Assembly: GCF_016342705.1 (NCBI RefSeq)
Contig: NZ_JAEINV010000001.1
Span: 62,001 to 126,000 of the forward strand
Reading direction: 5' to 3'
Source of the DNA: Lutibacter sp.
GTDB taxonomy: Bacteria > Bacteroidota > Bacteroidia > Flavobacteriales > Flavobacteriaceae
DNA length: 64,000 bases
The position numbers and the translations under genes were made by a program. Every line of letters begins with the position of its first letter. The first letter of the stretch is position 1. This document shows positions 47,278 through 56,564 of this stretch, piece by piece. Below the pieces are notes generated by a model. The model had not been told where the DNA came from and ran no database searches. It saw nothing but the letters and a program-made list of their open reading frames with translations.

Positions 47278-47706
47278 TAAAAATACATAAAATAAATTAA
47301 ATTTAAATATGGTTGTTTTTATATTTAATATTGATTCTATTTTAATTAAAACGAATTAAATAAACTCTTTTATTAACTATTTTTCGCTATAATTGAGTAA
47401 AAATTTATTGAATAAATCAATCTAAAATAGGAATACGATTTTGCAAATATTTAAATTAATATAACTTAAAGAGATAAAAAATAGATTGCTATAATTTGTT
47501 TTATTCTCTATACCGTTATAATTGGAGTAGGTATTAAAAATTTCAAAAAGAATTGATCTATAACTCTGGAAGAAAGGAAAAAAAACGTAAAATAAAATTA
47601 TCTCCTGTGTACACTTATAATATATGAATTTATTTAATTCCCGATCCTAATTAATATGGTTCAACAGTATAAAATATTCAGCATAGCTTTATTCTGGCAC
47701 GAAAAA
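47278..47706. other. AT-rich gap with no visible gene
   Basis: About 430 bases. It holds no usable open frame and no RNA gene. A lone operator half ACACTTATAA is at 47611-47620 without its partner. Probably decayed remains of the element that carried the integrase next to it. Confidence 0.5.
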
Positions 47707-47901
47707 TTATTTATATATGGCCTCAAAAGGAATTACATTTAATGATTGGCCTTTAATATGGACTAGACACCAACGTTTGGATAAATCCCCATTAGCATCA
47801 TAAATTTTGGGATTTGAATAATTCTTTTTCATAGACAAATCGTATGCACTTTCGTATGCATTTTGACTATGAAAGATAAGAAATTTGTTAAAATTAAACA
47901 T
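47707..47901 (-). pseudogene. Tyrosine integrase remnant (first 64 codons)
   Basis: The minus-strand frame begins MFNFNKFLIFHSQNAYESAYDLS and continues with KNYSNPKIYDANGDLSKRW, the same arm segment as in the remnant at 16505. 63 bases (47769-47831) match 16575-16637 with one mismatch. After RW the similarity ends and the last 20 residues are unrelated, so only the extreme N-terminus is kept. It starts 52 bases behind a copy of the tRNA-Met 3' end, the same arrangement as in the first remnant. The N-terminal 22 codons differ clearly between the two, so they come from two related elements rather than one duplicated piece. Confidence 0.8.
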
Positions 47902-47930
47902 AAAAAAACAGTTTAGGAAGCCAAACTGTT
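47902..47930 (-). terminator. Hairpin between attachment copy B and integrase remnant
   Basis: On the minus strand AACAGTTTGG pairs with CCTAAACTGTT (one bulge), followed by a T-run that touches the ATG at 47901. It mirrors the terminator at 16472-16504. Confidence 0.7.
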
Positions 47931-47952
47931 GATTTACATTGTTTTAAAAATA

Positions 47953-47995
47953 GTAGCGGGAACTGGACTCGAACCAGTGACCTTCGGGTTATGAG
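47953..47995 (-). repeat. attachment-site copy B (43 bp of tRNA-fMet, inverted)
   Basis: Exact copy, on the minus strand, of 16407-16449: the 3' half of the initiator tRNA from the anticodon loop on. The 5' half of a tRNA is absent (the bases beyond 47995 do not match), so it is not a functional gene. Confidence 0.85.
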
Positions 47996-48196
47996 TTTAA
48001 CTAAAAAGCATATTTTAAGCTATTTTTGACCTATTATATACTTAAATTGTTTGCGGAATTGTTAATGGTAAATTAAACAATAAATATGACTACAAATATA
48101 ATATTATTGCAGGTCTTTATATTTTTTTTCGAATTATCTAAAATCAAAACAACTATATTTCGAGCTAAAAATTCAAAATAACTAACACAAAATCAC

Positions 48197-49399
48197 CTAC
48201 TTTAAAAGTCGTATCATTAAAACATCATGAGCTCCTATTTCTGACTTCAAACTAGTAGCTGTGTTTCCTAAATTTTGATGATTAAATAGGTCTCGAATTT
48301 TAAAATTTTGGTTATTTACGTTCAATATTCTGTTATTTAGATTGTCGCCAATTTCATGTTTTTTCCAATCAAAATCCAGTGAAATTTGCTTATCATTCAT
48401 ATTTATAAAAGTCATAGCCCACTCATCATTTTCCAAAGGTTTTATCCAAACCTCTATATTGTTTTCATTTATAAATCGAAAACCTTGAATCCCCAATTTA
48501 TCCTGATTTACGGCAACTATTTCTTTATTAGCAAGTGTTTTAATAGTTTCACTAGAGGTAATTCTTAAATCATTCCCCATAATTAATGGCGAAGCCAATA
48601 TACACCACATAGCAAAATGACTTCGATCTTCTGCATCAGTCATTCCGTTACCAACTTCCATCATATCATAATCGTTCCAATGTCCAGGGCCAGCTGCTTT
48701 ACGGATTTCTTTTCTCATATTTATTATTTTCCAAATCCCTGAAGACGACCAAGTACCATGCCCAACTTCACAATCCCAACAATTAATAATATCTCCAGTA
48801 ACTCTCCATGCATGTCCAACATTTTCGGCCCAAGTCCAAGGTTCATTATCGCCCCATTCGCAAATACTAAACACCATTGGTCTTTTAGCTGTTTTAATAG
48901 CATCACGCATCGTAATGTAAGCACTTTCTGCATTTATTTTTTCGGTATTACACCAGTCATATTTTAAAAAATCTACTCCCCAAGAAGCGTATAAACGGGC
49001 ATCTTGATATTCGCTACCACGACTTCCAGGATAACCAGCACAAGTTTTTTCTCCAGCACAATTGTACAACCCAAACTTTAACCCTTTTGAATGCACATAA
49101 TCAGCTAAAGCTTTCATTCCGCTAGGAAATTTTTTAGGATCTGCAACTAAATTACCCTCAACATCACGTTCCTTTGACATCCAACCATCATCTAAAACTA
49201 TGTACTCATAACCTGCATCTTTCAAACCTAATTCAATAAATTTATTGGCTATATCTTTTACCAGAGCTTCATTTATATCTGTTCCGAATGTGTTCCAACT
49301 ATTCCAACCCATTGGTGGTGTTAAAGCCAAACCCTCGAATTTTTGAGCACTTACTTTTACGCTTACAATTAGTAATACTATTAAAAAGAAATTTTTCAT
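48197..49399 (-). CDS. GH27 alpha-galactosidase-like enzyme
   Basis: 400 residues with a signal peptide (MKNFFLIVLLIVSVKVSA) and the GH27 barrel start LTPPMGWNSWNTFG. The substrate-binding pair is D70-D71 in VLDDGWM, the nucleophile D148 in FLKYDWCN and the acid/base D203 in WRVTGDI. A short C-terminal beta domain ends the protein. Family members remove alpha-galactose; a few act on beta-L-arabinopyranose, and sequence does not decide. It is the last gene of the minus-strand operon. Confidence 0.92.
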   Translation of the reverse strand: MKNFFLIVLLIVSVKVSAQKFEGLALTPPMGWNSWNTFGTDINEALVKDIANKFIELGLKDAGYEYIVLDDGWMSKERDVEGNLVADPKKFPSGMKALADYVHSKGLKFGLYNCAGEKTCAGYPGSRGSEYQDARLYASWGVDFLKYDWCNTEKINAESAYITMRDAIKTAKRPMVFSICEWGDNEPWTWAENVGHAWRVTGDIINCWDCEVGHGTWSSSGIWKIINMRKEIRKAAGPGHWNDYDMMEVGNGMTDAEDRSHFAMWCILASPLIMGNDLRITSSETIKTLANKEIVAVNQDKLGIQGFRFINENNIEVWIKPLENDEWAMTFINMNDKQISLDFDWKKHEIGDNLNNRILNVNNQNFKIRDLFNHQNLGNTATSLKSEIGAHDVLMIRLLK

Positions 49400-49420
49400 A
49401 ATGAATATTTTGATTTAATT

Positions 49421-51364
49421 TTAAAAATTATATAATATATTTTCAGTTAAAGTTTTCCAATTATCAGTTCTAAATGGTGCTGCAGGAAATTTTTCTTTGT
49501 TGTGTAAATTACATTCTCCCGCATCATCAGCCCAACCGTAACGTACAGCTATAGGATTAGTTACATATTCATTTTCAACAACCACTTTATTGTTTATAAT
49601 TTCAGCCTTTGCTTTGTGAAATATTTTATCTGAACCTGCAATTTCAAATCCGTAAACACTTTTTGATTCATTAGATGTTATAAGGCCGCCACCAACATTA
49701 TCAAAAGTTAAATAAATTTTATTTTGTTTTATTTCCAACAATTTAAAAGTTGGACCGCTATAAATTATATTTTTACCATAATTCTTACTTAATGCAATTG
49801 CAGCTAAGCGATACCCAACATCTTGTTTATTTGTGGGATGAATATCTTTTGCATCGCCAATATCAGTAGTTACACACATCCCAGTATTTGGAACTTGTAG
49901 TGTTTGAGCTTGCGCCTCTCTAAGTTCGGCCCATTTACTACCTTTGATACTGTTGCCTCCAAATTCATCAAAACTTGCCAATTGCACAAAATAAAAAGGA
50001 AAATCACCTTGATTCCATTGTGTCCTCCAATCTCCTATCATTAAAGGAAATGTAGTTTTATACTGTTGAGCTCTACTTACATTTGCCTCGCCTTGATACC
50101 ATAAAACACCTTTAAATGCATACGGAATTAATGGATGTACCATTGCATTATATAATAATGAAGGAAAACTATTTGGTGATACTTCACTTTTTATCTCAAC
50201 CACATTAAATTTCCATGCGCCAGATAATGGAATAACTGCATTTTGTAAGGTTAATTTTAAGTCGGCTTTATCACCCCAAATTCCTCCACCACCAGTATAA
50301 TCGGTGACTTTAATTGCAATTACATTTGTACCTTCTTTTAAGATTCCTGATGGAATTTTATACATTCTTTTTTCATCATATTTATTGGTTGTTCCAATCT
50401 CAATTCCATTAAAATAAGAAATATCTTCATCATCTATTTTTCCCAATTCAATTAAAGCTTCCTTTCCGGCATCTTCTTTTGAAATTTCAACCGATTTTCG
50501 AAACCAAACCACTCCGTCCAAATTATCCAACTGTTGGTTTTCCCATAAATCTGGAACTTGCATTTTAGGCCAGTTAATATCATTGAAAGTAAGTTCTTTG
50601 AAAGATGAATCCGCTTGAGCCATTATTTTTGAACCTTGAATATATTCTATTTTGGTTGTAATTAATTTGATTTGATTTTTTGAAAGCAAATCTAAATCTA
50701 CATTAGGCATTTCAGCTATCATTTCTTTAAATTCATTACTATTTTCAAAAGCTTCTTTACTAGTCCATGTTTCTACACAAGTACCTCCCCAAGATGTGTT
50801 GATAATACCGATTGGAATATTTAATTCAGCATATAATTTTTTAGCAAAAAAGTAGCCAACTGCTGTAAAATCATTTACTGTATTTTTATTACAAACATCC
50901 CATTTTCCAGCTTTTAATGCTACTTTTGGTGAATCACTTAAATCTTTTTCAACCAAAAACTGACGAATCATAGGATAATCAGCATCATTCATTTCTTCTA
51001 CTGCATTTTTCACATTACTTACTGTAAATTCCATATTAGATTGGCCACTACAAATCCACACTTCACCCACCAATACATTTCTTAAAACAATGGTATTATT
51101 ACCTATAACAATCATTTTAAAAGGTCCTCCGGCGCTTTCAGGTTTTAAAAAAATTGCCCATTTTCCATTTGCATCGGTGTTGGTTTTTACAATTTGATTG
51201 TTGAAATGGATTTCAATTTTTTCATTAGCATCAGCCCAACCCCAAAGAGGAATTGGCTTGTCACGTTGTAAAACCATGCCGTCAGAAAATAATAACGGTA
51301 ATTGTACATTGGCATTCGCAAATAAGCTGAATGCAAAAAAGAGGGTTACAAAATATTTTTTCAT
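49421..51364 (-). CDS. SGNH O-acetylesterase (sialate/xyloglucan type, CE20-like)
   Basis: 647 residues with a signal peptide (MKKYFVTLFFAFSLFANA). The N-terminal beta domain (LPLLFSDGMVLQRDKPIPLWGWA) is family-typical. The serine lies in the block-I motif CSGQSNMEF (about residue 113), and the Asp-x-x-His dyad near the end is in DAKDIHPTNK. A jelly-roll domain is inserted at about residues 260-370 (NLDGVVWFRKSVEIS to VIAIKVTDYTGGGG). Such proteins are labelled sialate O-acetylesterase, but this architecture matches CE20 enzymes that remove acetyl groups from xyloglucan, which fits the neighbours. Confidence 0.85.
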   Translation of the reverse strand: MKKYFVTLFFAFSLFANANVQLPLLFSDGMVLQRDKPIPLWGWADANEKIEIHFNNQIVKTNTDANGKWAIFLKPESAGGPFKMIVIGNNTIVLRNVLVGEVWICSGQSNMEFTVSNVKNAVEEMNDADYPMIRQFLVEKDLSDSPKVALKAGKWDVCNKNTVNDFTAVGYFFAKKLYAELNIPIGIINTSWGGTCVETWTSKEAFENSNEFKEMIAEMPNVDLDLLSKNQIKLITTKIEYIQGSKIMAQADSSFKELTFNDINWPKMQVPDLWENQQLDNLDGVVWFRKSVEISKEDAGKEALIELGKIDDEDISYFNGIEIGTTNKYDEKRMYKIPSGILKEGTNVIAIKVTDYTGGGGIWGDKADLKLTLQNAVIPLSGAWKFNVVEIKSEVSPNSFPSLLYNAMVHPLIPYAFKGVLWYQGEANVSRAQQYKTTFPLMIGDWRTQWNQGDFPFYFVQLASFDEFGGNSIKGSKWAELREAQAQTLQVPNTGMCVTTDIGDAKDIHPTNKQDVGYRLAAIALSKNYGKNIIYSGPTFKLLEIKQNKIYLTFDNVGGGLITSNESKSVYGFEIAGSDKIFHKAKAEIINNKVVVENEYVTNPIAVRYGWADDAGECNLHNKEKFPAAPFRTDNWKTLTENILYNF

Positions 51365-51373
51365 TTTAATCTA

Positions 51374-52885
51374 TTATTCAGTTTCAATTTTAATTACAAA
51401 AGCCATATCGTCCACTTTTTGATGAGGTGTTTTAATATGCAATCCATATTTATCTATTTTGAAAGGAATTTCATTTTCAATCCCTAAAATTGTAATATTT
51501 TTTATTGTTGGAACGGCATCCCCTAAAAATTCAGTTGTAAATGAAGTTAAATTAATTGGAGTGTTTTCTCCCGGCCAACCTAAAACAATAGCGTAAATGA
51601 CTTTCCCTTTTTTTGTATAACGAATGTCTTGCGGAGTGTAAGTAATTTTATCTAAAAACATCCCCGATTTTTCTTGTTTTGTAGGGCCTTCACCAAAAAC
51701 TTCCCACGTACGCGAACCATAAATAGCTTCTCCATTTGTTTTTAACCATTGGCCAATGGTTAACAATATTGCTTGTTGGTTCTCAGGAATTATACCATTT
51801 GCCATTGGTGAAATGTTGAGCATTAACGCACCGTTTTTACTCACTACATCTACTAAAATATGGATAATTTCATTGGCATTTTTTAGCTTTAAATTATCAA
51901 CATAACTCCAACTACCTATCGATACGGTTTCATCTGTTAACCAAAATTCTTCGGTTATTTTGTTCATTCTTCCTTTTTCAAAATCTTCTAAACTTACCGA
52001 TTTTGGAAACTCCCCATCTTTATGTGTAAACACAACTTGTTTGTTTTTGGCAACTGCATCATTAAAATAATAGGCTATAAACTTTCTCTTAATCGAATCG
52101 GAGATTTTTTGTGTTTGACCATCAAAGTAAATCAAATCTGGGCTATAATTATCAATCACTTCTTTTAATTGCCCTAACCAGTCTTTATTGAATTTTTCTT
52201 TTGAAATATTGCCATACATTTTAGCCAAAAGCGGATCTTCAGATGAAGTTGGCATTTTAGGATTATAAGGAAAATAGGAAGTGTCATTCAACCATTTTTG
52301 AGGCTCCTCTTTATATATTTGAAGATTTCTAGCGATGTGAAAAGAGGCAATAAATTTCATGTTTTTTTGATGAATTGCCTGACTCAACTCTTTTAAAATA
52401 TCTCGTTTCGGGCCCATATCAACCGAATTCCACGGATTGATTTTACTTCCCCAGTTAGACCATCCATCGTGATGCTCGGCCACAACACCTGCAAATTGAG
52501 CTCCTGATTTTTCAAACAAATCTGCCCAAGTATTGGCATCAAAGTTCTCAGCTTTAAACATGGGCACAAAATCGTGATACCCAAATTCTGATGGCTGTCC
52601 GTAAGTTTCAACATGGTGTCTATTTTCATCAGTTCCTTCAATATGCATGAGTCTAGGATACCAATCGTTGGCATAAGCCGGCACAGATAAAACTCCCCAA
52701 TGCGCATAAATCCCAAATTTAGCATCTTTAAACCACTCAGCAGTTTCATCATATTCCGCTAAAGATTCCCAGGTCTCTTCATATTTTACGATTTCTTTGG
52801 CAGCTTTTTTTTCTTCTGAACAACTTATAATAAGTATCAAAAAAAATAAAATGCTCACATGCTTTATTATTTTCATTTTCTTCAT
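51374..52885 (-). CDS. GH29 alpha-L-fucosidase
   Basis: 503 residues, lipoprotein (LILIISC, C22). The catalytic domain shows WFKDAKFGIYAHWGVLSVPAY, the GVVAEHHDGWSNW segment and the nucleophile D255 in PDLIYFDGQ. The C-terminal beta domain follows at about residue 390 (ANGIIPENQQAIL, GEAIYGSRTW). It removes alpha-L-fucose from glycan ends, here presumably the fucosyl-galactosyl side chains of xyloglucan. The acid/base of GH29 is poorly conserved, and I do not assign it. The start may be M1 or M4. Confidence 0.92.
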   Translation of the reverse strand: MKKMKIIKHVSILFFLILIISCSEEKKAAKEIVKYEETWESLAEYDETAEWFKDAKFGIYAHWGVLSVPAYANDWYPRLMHIEGTDENRHHVETYGQPSEFGYHDFVPMFKAENFDANTWADLFEKSGAQFAGVVAEHHDGWSNWGSKINPWNSVDMGPKRDILKELSQAIHQKNMKFIASFHIARNLQIYKEEPQKWLNDTSYFPYNPKMPTSSEDPLLAKMYGNISKEKFNKDWLGQLKEVIDNYSPDLIYFDGQTQKISDSIKRKFIAYYFNDAVAKNKQVVFTHKDGEFPKSVSLEDFEKGRMNKITEEFWLTDETVSIGSWSYVDNLKLKNANEIIHILVDVVSKNGALMLNISPMANGIIPENQQAILLTIGQWLKTNGEAIYGSRTWEVFGEGPTKQEKSGMFLDKITYTPQDIRYTKKGKVIYAIVLGWPGENTPINLTSFTTEFLGDAVPTIKNITILGIENEIPFKIDKYGLHIKTPHQKVDDMAFVIKIETE

Positions 52886-52889
52886 TTAA

Positions 52890-54974
52890 TTATTCTGTCC
52901 AAACGCATACTCCTCCTGGTTTTAAAATTTTGGTTCCAATTAGTAAATTGGTTTTAACCGGTAATTTCAATTCATAATCTTCAGAAGCATAATTAACAGC
53001 TACCCAAAAACCATCGCGCCATTGTACATATACTCCTTCTGGATAATTTTCGGTAGTAATATTTGCTTGAAAATAAACACTGCGTAAGACATCTTTTTCC
53101 AATAGCGCATCATCAGTATCAACTCCAATATAGGTTACCGTTCCTTTACCAATTTTATGAGTTACCACAGCTGCTTTTCCAGCATAAAACTGATTGGTAT
53201 AAGTCGCTAACACATTTTTAGGATTATTTGGCACGATTAAATCGGCCCAATTATTCCAAAAATATTCATTTTTTAAACCTTCAATAGTGCCTTTTGTTGA
53301 AGGTAATAACTGATCAAAATTTTCAATTTCAGCATTAATGAGCGAATAAATTTTTTCGCCCCAACCAGCACTAAAAATATGTCCGTTTCGGTCTTTTACT
53401 CCAGTTCTCAATGTTAAAACTAAATTACCGCCTTGTTTTACATAGTTTTTCCACTTATCAATAAGTGCATTATCAACCAATTCAAAAGCAGGTGCAATTA
53501 CAACTTTGTACTTACTTAAATCGTCATTTTCATAAATAATATCAGCAGGTGCTCCAAAGGATTTTACAATTTCTAAATATTTTTGAAAAAACTGCAAAGT
53601 ATTCCATTGATTGGTTTGTCCTTGCTGTGCCATACTCCAAGTATTGTCGTAATTCCATAATAAGGCAGTTTTGCGCTCTTTAATTTTTTTAGGTATTTCA
53701 GCTTTTGGATTGTAAGCTTTTCGCAACATTTCCATCTCCTCAATCACCTGTTTGTATTCTTTTCCGCCTTGAGACAAGGTTAGACCATCTAACTTAACTA
53801 TACCACTGTGATACTGCTCAGCGCCATAATTGATTTGACGATAACGATATGAACAAGCAAACGATAAATTGCCTCCAAAACAGTGATACAACCACATCCT
53901 TACCGTACCTGGCAATAACAACGAATTGATGCCTCCCCAGTTTACGTAACCAGGTTGTAACTCCATAATTCCAGAAGTGTGATTTTCTGGCGCATAAAAA
54001 CTAAAGGCAAACGACAATTCTTTTGGATCGCCTAAACGAAAACCCAAATCGCCAATATTTGCATTCCCTTTATTTGGATAAGATGTAAATGAATTAAAAT
54101 CTAATTTTTTAGTTCTTCGTGGATCAGCAGATTGATTGGTTGCAGTGTAATTTGTGGTGATATATTGATTTTTTGAAATTAACGGACGTAATATTTCGGC
54201 CTGAAAATCTAAAAAATCAGCCTGTGTATCGGCTGAATATCTTTTTAAATCAAGCAGCGAATGTGGGTTGATGCCCCACCAACCTACAAGTTTGGCGTTT
54301 GGTATTTTTATTTCACTAAAACTGCTATAAGTTTGATTCCAAAATGACGCTCCCCAAGCATTATTTAAATTTTCGATTGTTTCATATTTAGTTTCTAACC
54401 ACTTTTTAAATGCTTCTTGTGACGAAGGACTAAAGTCGGGTTTCGCCCAAGGTTCATTATCTATTTGCCAACCAATTACTGTTGGATTGTTTCCATAACG
54501 TTCTCCTAATTTTGTTACAATTTTTTTTGTAAAACGTTTCCAAATAGGATTGCTTAATGATTGCTGATCTCTTGTGCCGTGTTCCTGCCGTTGATAATCC
54601 GCATTCATTAAATAAATTTCAGGATATTTAATACCCATCCAAACTGGCGTTATGGAAGTTGGTGTCCCTAAAATAACTTTTAAATTGTATTTTGAAGCCA
54701 ATGCGATTACTTCATCCAACCATTCAAAAATATAAACACCTTCTGAAGGCTCCATATCTATCCAAGAAAATTCAGCAATATGAATAAATTCAAAACCTAT
54801 TTCAGCAATGTTTTTAATATCGCCTTCCCATTCACTTTTGTCCCAATGTTCAGGATAATAGTAAATACCCAATGACATTAAATCTTCTTTTTGGAAAAAT
54901 TTGGATGTATTCTGTGCATTAACATTTACTATTAATACGAAAAAAAACAGTGATTTTAAAAATAGATTTTTCAT
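52890..54974 (-). CDS. GH42 beta-galactosidase
   Basis: 694 residues with a signal peptide (MKNLFLKSLFFFVLIVNVNA). The GH42 N-terminal motif is LGIYYYPEHWDKSEWEGDI, the acid/base E174 in GWQIDNEPW and the nucleophile E339 in GIMELQPGYVNW. A trimerisation-like domain (KERKTALLWNYDNTWSMAQ to the end) follows. Unlike most GH42 it is exported. In known Bacteroides xyloglucan loci a GH2 enzyme removes galactose; the GH42 enzyme may take that task here. Confidence 0.93.
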   Translation of the reverse strand: MKNLFLKSLFFFVLIVNVNAQNTSKFFQKEDLMSLGIYYYPEHWDKSEWEGDIKNIAEIGFEFIHIAEFSWIDMEPSEGVYIFEWLDEVIALASKYNLKVILGTPTSITPVWMGIKYPEIYLMNADYQRQEHGTRDQQSLSNPIWKRFTKKIVTKLGERYGNNPTVIGWQIDNEPWAKPDFSPSSQEAFKKWLETKYETIENLNNAWGASFWNQTYSSFSEIKIPNAKLVGWWGINPHSLLDLKRYSADTQADFLDFQAEILRPLISKNQYITTNYTATNQSADPRRTKKLDFNSFTSYPNKGNANIGDLGFRLGDPKELSFAFSFYAPENHTSGIMELQPGYVNWGGINSLLLPGTVRMWLYHCFGGNLSFACSYRYRQINYGAEQYHSGIVKLDGLTLSQGGKEYKQVIEEMEMLRKAYNPKAEIPKKIKERKTALLWNYDNTWSMAQQGQTNQWNTLQFFQKYLEIVKSFGAPADIIYENDDLSKYKVVIAPAFELVDNALIDKWKNYVKQGGNLVLTLRTGVKDRNGHIFSAGWGEKIYSLINAEIENFDQLLPSTKGTIEGLKNEYFWNNWADLIVPNNPKNVLATYTNQFYAGKAAVVTHKIGKGTVTYIGVDTDDALLEKDVLRSVYFQANITTENYPEGVYVQWRDGFWVAVNYASEDYELKLPVKTNLLIGTKILKPGGVCVWTE

Positions 54975-55029
54975 TTTATAAAAAATAATAACAATGGTTC
55001 TTATAATGAACCTCAGTTGTATTAGAAAT

Positions 55030-56550
55030 TTAATTCAATCCTTCAATTAAAGCATCGAGTACTTTTTGGTCAAAAACAGTATTGTCTGCGCGCTTAAAAA
55101 TTCCAAAACCGTGGTTTGTAATACTTCCTTCATCCCAATAAAAAGGCAATAGACCGTTTGCTTTTGCTTGTTTTACAACATATTTTAAATAAAAAGCTCT
55201 CGAATTTAAATGTAAGGCCAAAGCATCTCCAGTTAAAGTTGTGCGTCTAATGGCTCCGAATTCACCTAAAACCACTGGAATACCCTTATCTACAAACTTA
55301 GTTTTCATAGATGCAAAATAAGTATCTAAAGCTGTTTCTTCACCCAAAGTTGCATTGCGTTCGGTATCTATTATTGAATGATAATCTTTCCCCCAGAAAT
55401 AAGCCATTTTTCCCCAACTTGCATCTTCTGTTAATCCAGCAAACTGCCAAGGCGTATAATAATGCACTTCAACCATCATTCTATTTTCAACAATATCGGT
55501 TGGTAATGTTGTCATTAAATTAGTTGTTTTTTCAATATCAGTTGTTGGCCCTTGTACCACTAAAGTGCGATAGGCATTTTTACCTCCAGTAGCTCGAACT
55601 GCATCAATAAAAGTTTGATGATATGAATTCAAAACTATCATTCCAGCTACATCATCAACTGCAGGTTCATTGGCACTAGCAAATAATAAATGCTCATCAA
55701 AATCTCTTAAATGCGTGGCGATTTGTTCCCAAAAAGCTTTTTGTTTGGCATTGACTTCATCTTTTTTAGCTTCGGTAATATTATTTTCAAGCCACCCACC
55801 ATCCCAGTGAATGTTTAAAATTACATACATATCATTATCTGTACAATATTTTACGACTTCTTTCACTCTATTTAGCCATTCAGTTTTAATTTCAGCTTTG
55901 GCACTATTTGATAAATATTGATTCCAAGAACAAGGAATTCTCACTGCATTAAATCCGTTTAGTTTTACTGCATCAATCAAAGCTTTGGTTGCCTTTGGAT
56001 TTCCCCAAGCGGTTTCACTTCCACTAGCTTCCAATGTATTACCTAAATTCCACCCAAGGTTTATTTTTGATGCAATTTCAGTTGAAGTACTGCTCATGTT
56101 GGTAGCATCAGCAGCGATAGGATTTGTGTTATAATTTGGATACAAATCACCAATGGCTACCTCAGTTTCTTTTTGAATAATCGTAATTTTAAAAGGTGTT
56201 ACACTGTTTGCTGAAATGGTTATAGTTGCTGTTCTTTTTGTTGTTTCAGTATTTTCAGCAACACTAATTTTAACTGTACTTGAGCCTTTTAAACCCGATG
56301 TTTTGCTAAAAGTAATCCAACCTGTGGCCGAACTATTTAATGTCCAGCTGTCTGCTGTAGTATTAATACTAACATCAAAACTACTTGCTTCTTTTTCAAA
56401 ATCTATATTTGTAAGACTTGCAGTTAATGTTTTGGGAATCACAACAACTACTTCTTCATCTGGTGATGTGTCTTTACTGCAAGCCAAAAAACCAAATAAT
56501 AAAAAAAAGACGAGTGTACTAAAAATGAGTTTATTGTTTGATTTTTTCAT
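55030..56550 (-). CDS. GH5 (subfamily 4-like) endo-glucanase/xyloglucanase with BACON domain
   Basis: 506 residues. The lipoprotein signal ends FGFLAC (C24). A BACON domain (about residues 41-128: WTLNSSATGWITFSKTSG...ATITISA) is followed by the GH5 barrel (155-506) with NLGWNLGNTLEASGSETAWGNP, the acid/base E295 in ASANEPAV and the nucleophile E430 in VVLGEFGA. The arrangement lipid anchor-BACON-GH5 is that of the Bacteroides ovatus endo-xyloglucanase BoGH5A, so surface cutting of xyloglucan is the best guess; a broader beta-1,4-glucanase is possible. It is the only clear endo-acting enzyme in this operon. Confidence 0.9.
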   Translation of the reverse strand: MKKSNNKLIFSTLVFFLLFGFLACSKDTSPDEEVVVVIPKTLTASLTNIDFEKEASSFDVSINTTADSWTLNSSATGWITFSKTSGLKGSSTVKISVAENTETTKRTATITISANSVTPFKITIIQKETEVAIGDLYPNYNTNPIAADATNMSSTSTEIASKINLGWNLGNTLEASGSETAWGNPKATKALIDAVKLNGFNAVRIPCSWNQYLSNSAKAEIKTEWLNRVKEVVKYCTDNDMYVILNIHWDGGWLENNITEAKKDEVNAKQKAFWEQIATHLRDFDEHLLFASANEPAVDDVAGMIVLNSYHQTFIDAVRATGGKNAYRTLVVQGPTTDIEKTTNLMTTLPTDIVENRMMVEVHYYTPWQFAGLTEDASWGKMAYFWGKDYHSIIDTERNATLGEETALDTYFASMKTKFVDKGIPVVLGEFGAIRRTTLTGDALALHLNSRAFYLKYVVKQAKANGLLPFYWDEGSITNHGFGIFKRADNTVFDQKVLDALIEGLN

Positions 56551-56564
56551 TATACCAATCTGAT

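Noticed and set aside
47611-47620. ACACTTATAA as a fifth arabinose operator
   Set aside because: The right half is perfect, but the bases 13 upstream do not resemble AAGTGT and no gene follows.
47717-47803. Plus-strand frame of about 28 codons opposite the second integrase remnant
   Set aside because: Too short, overlaps the better supported remnant and matches nothing known to me.
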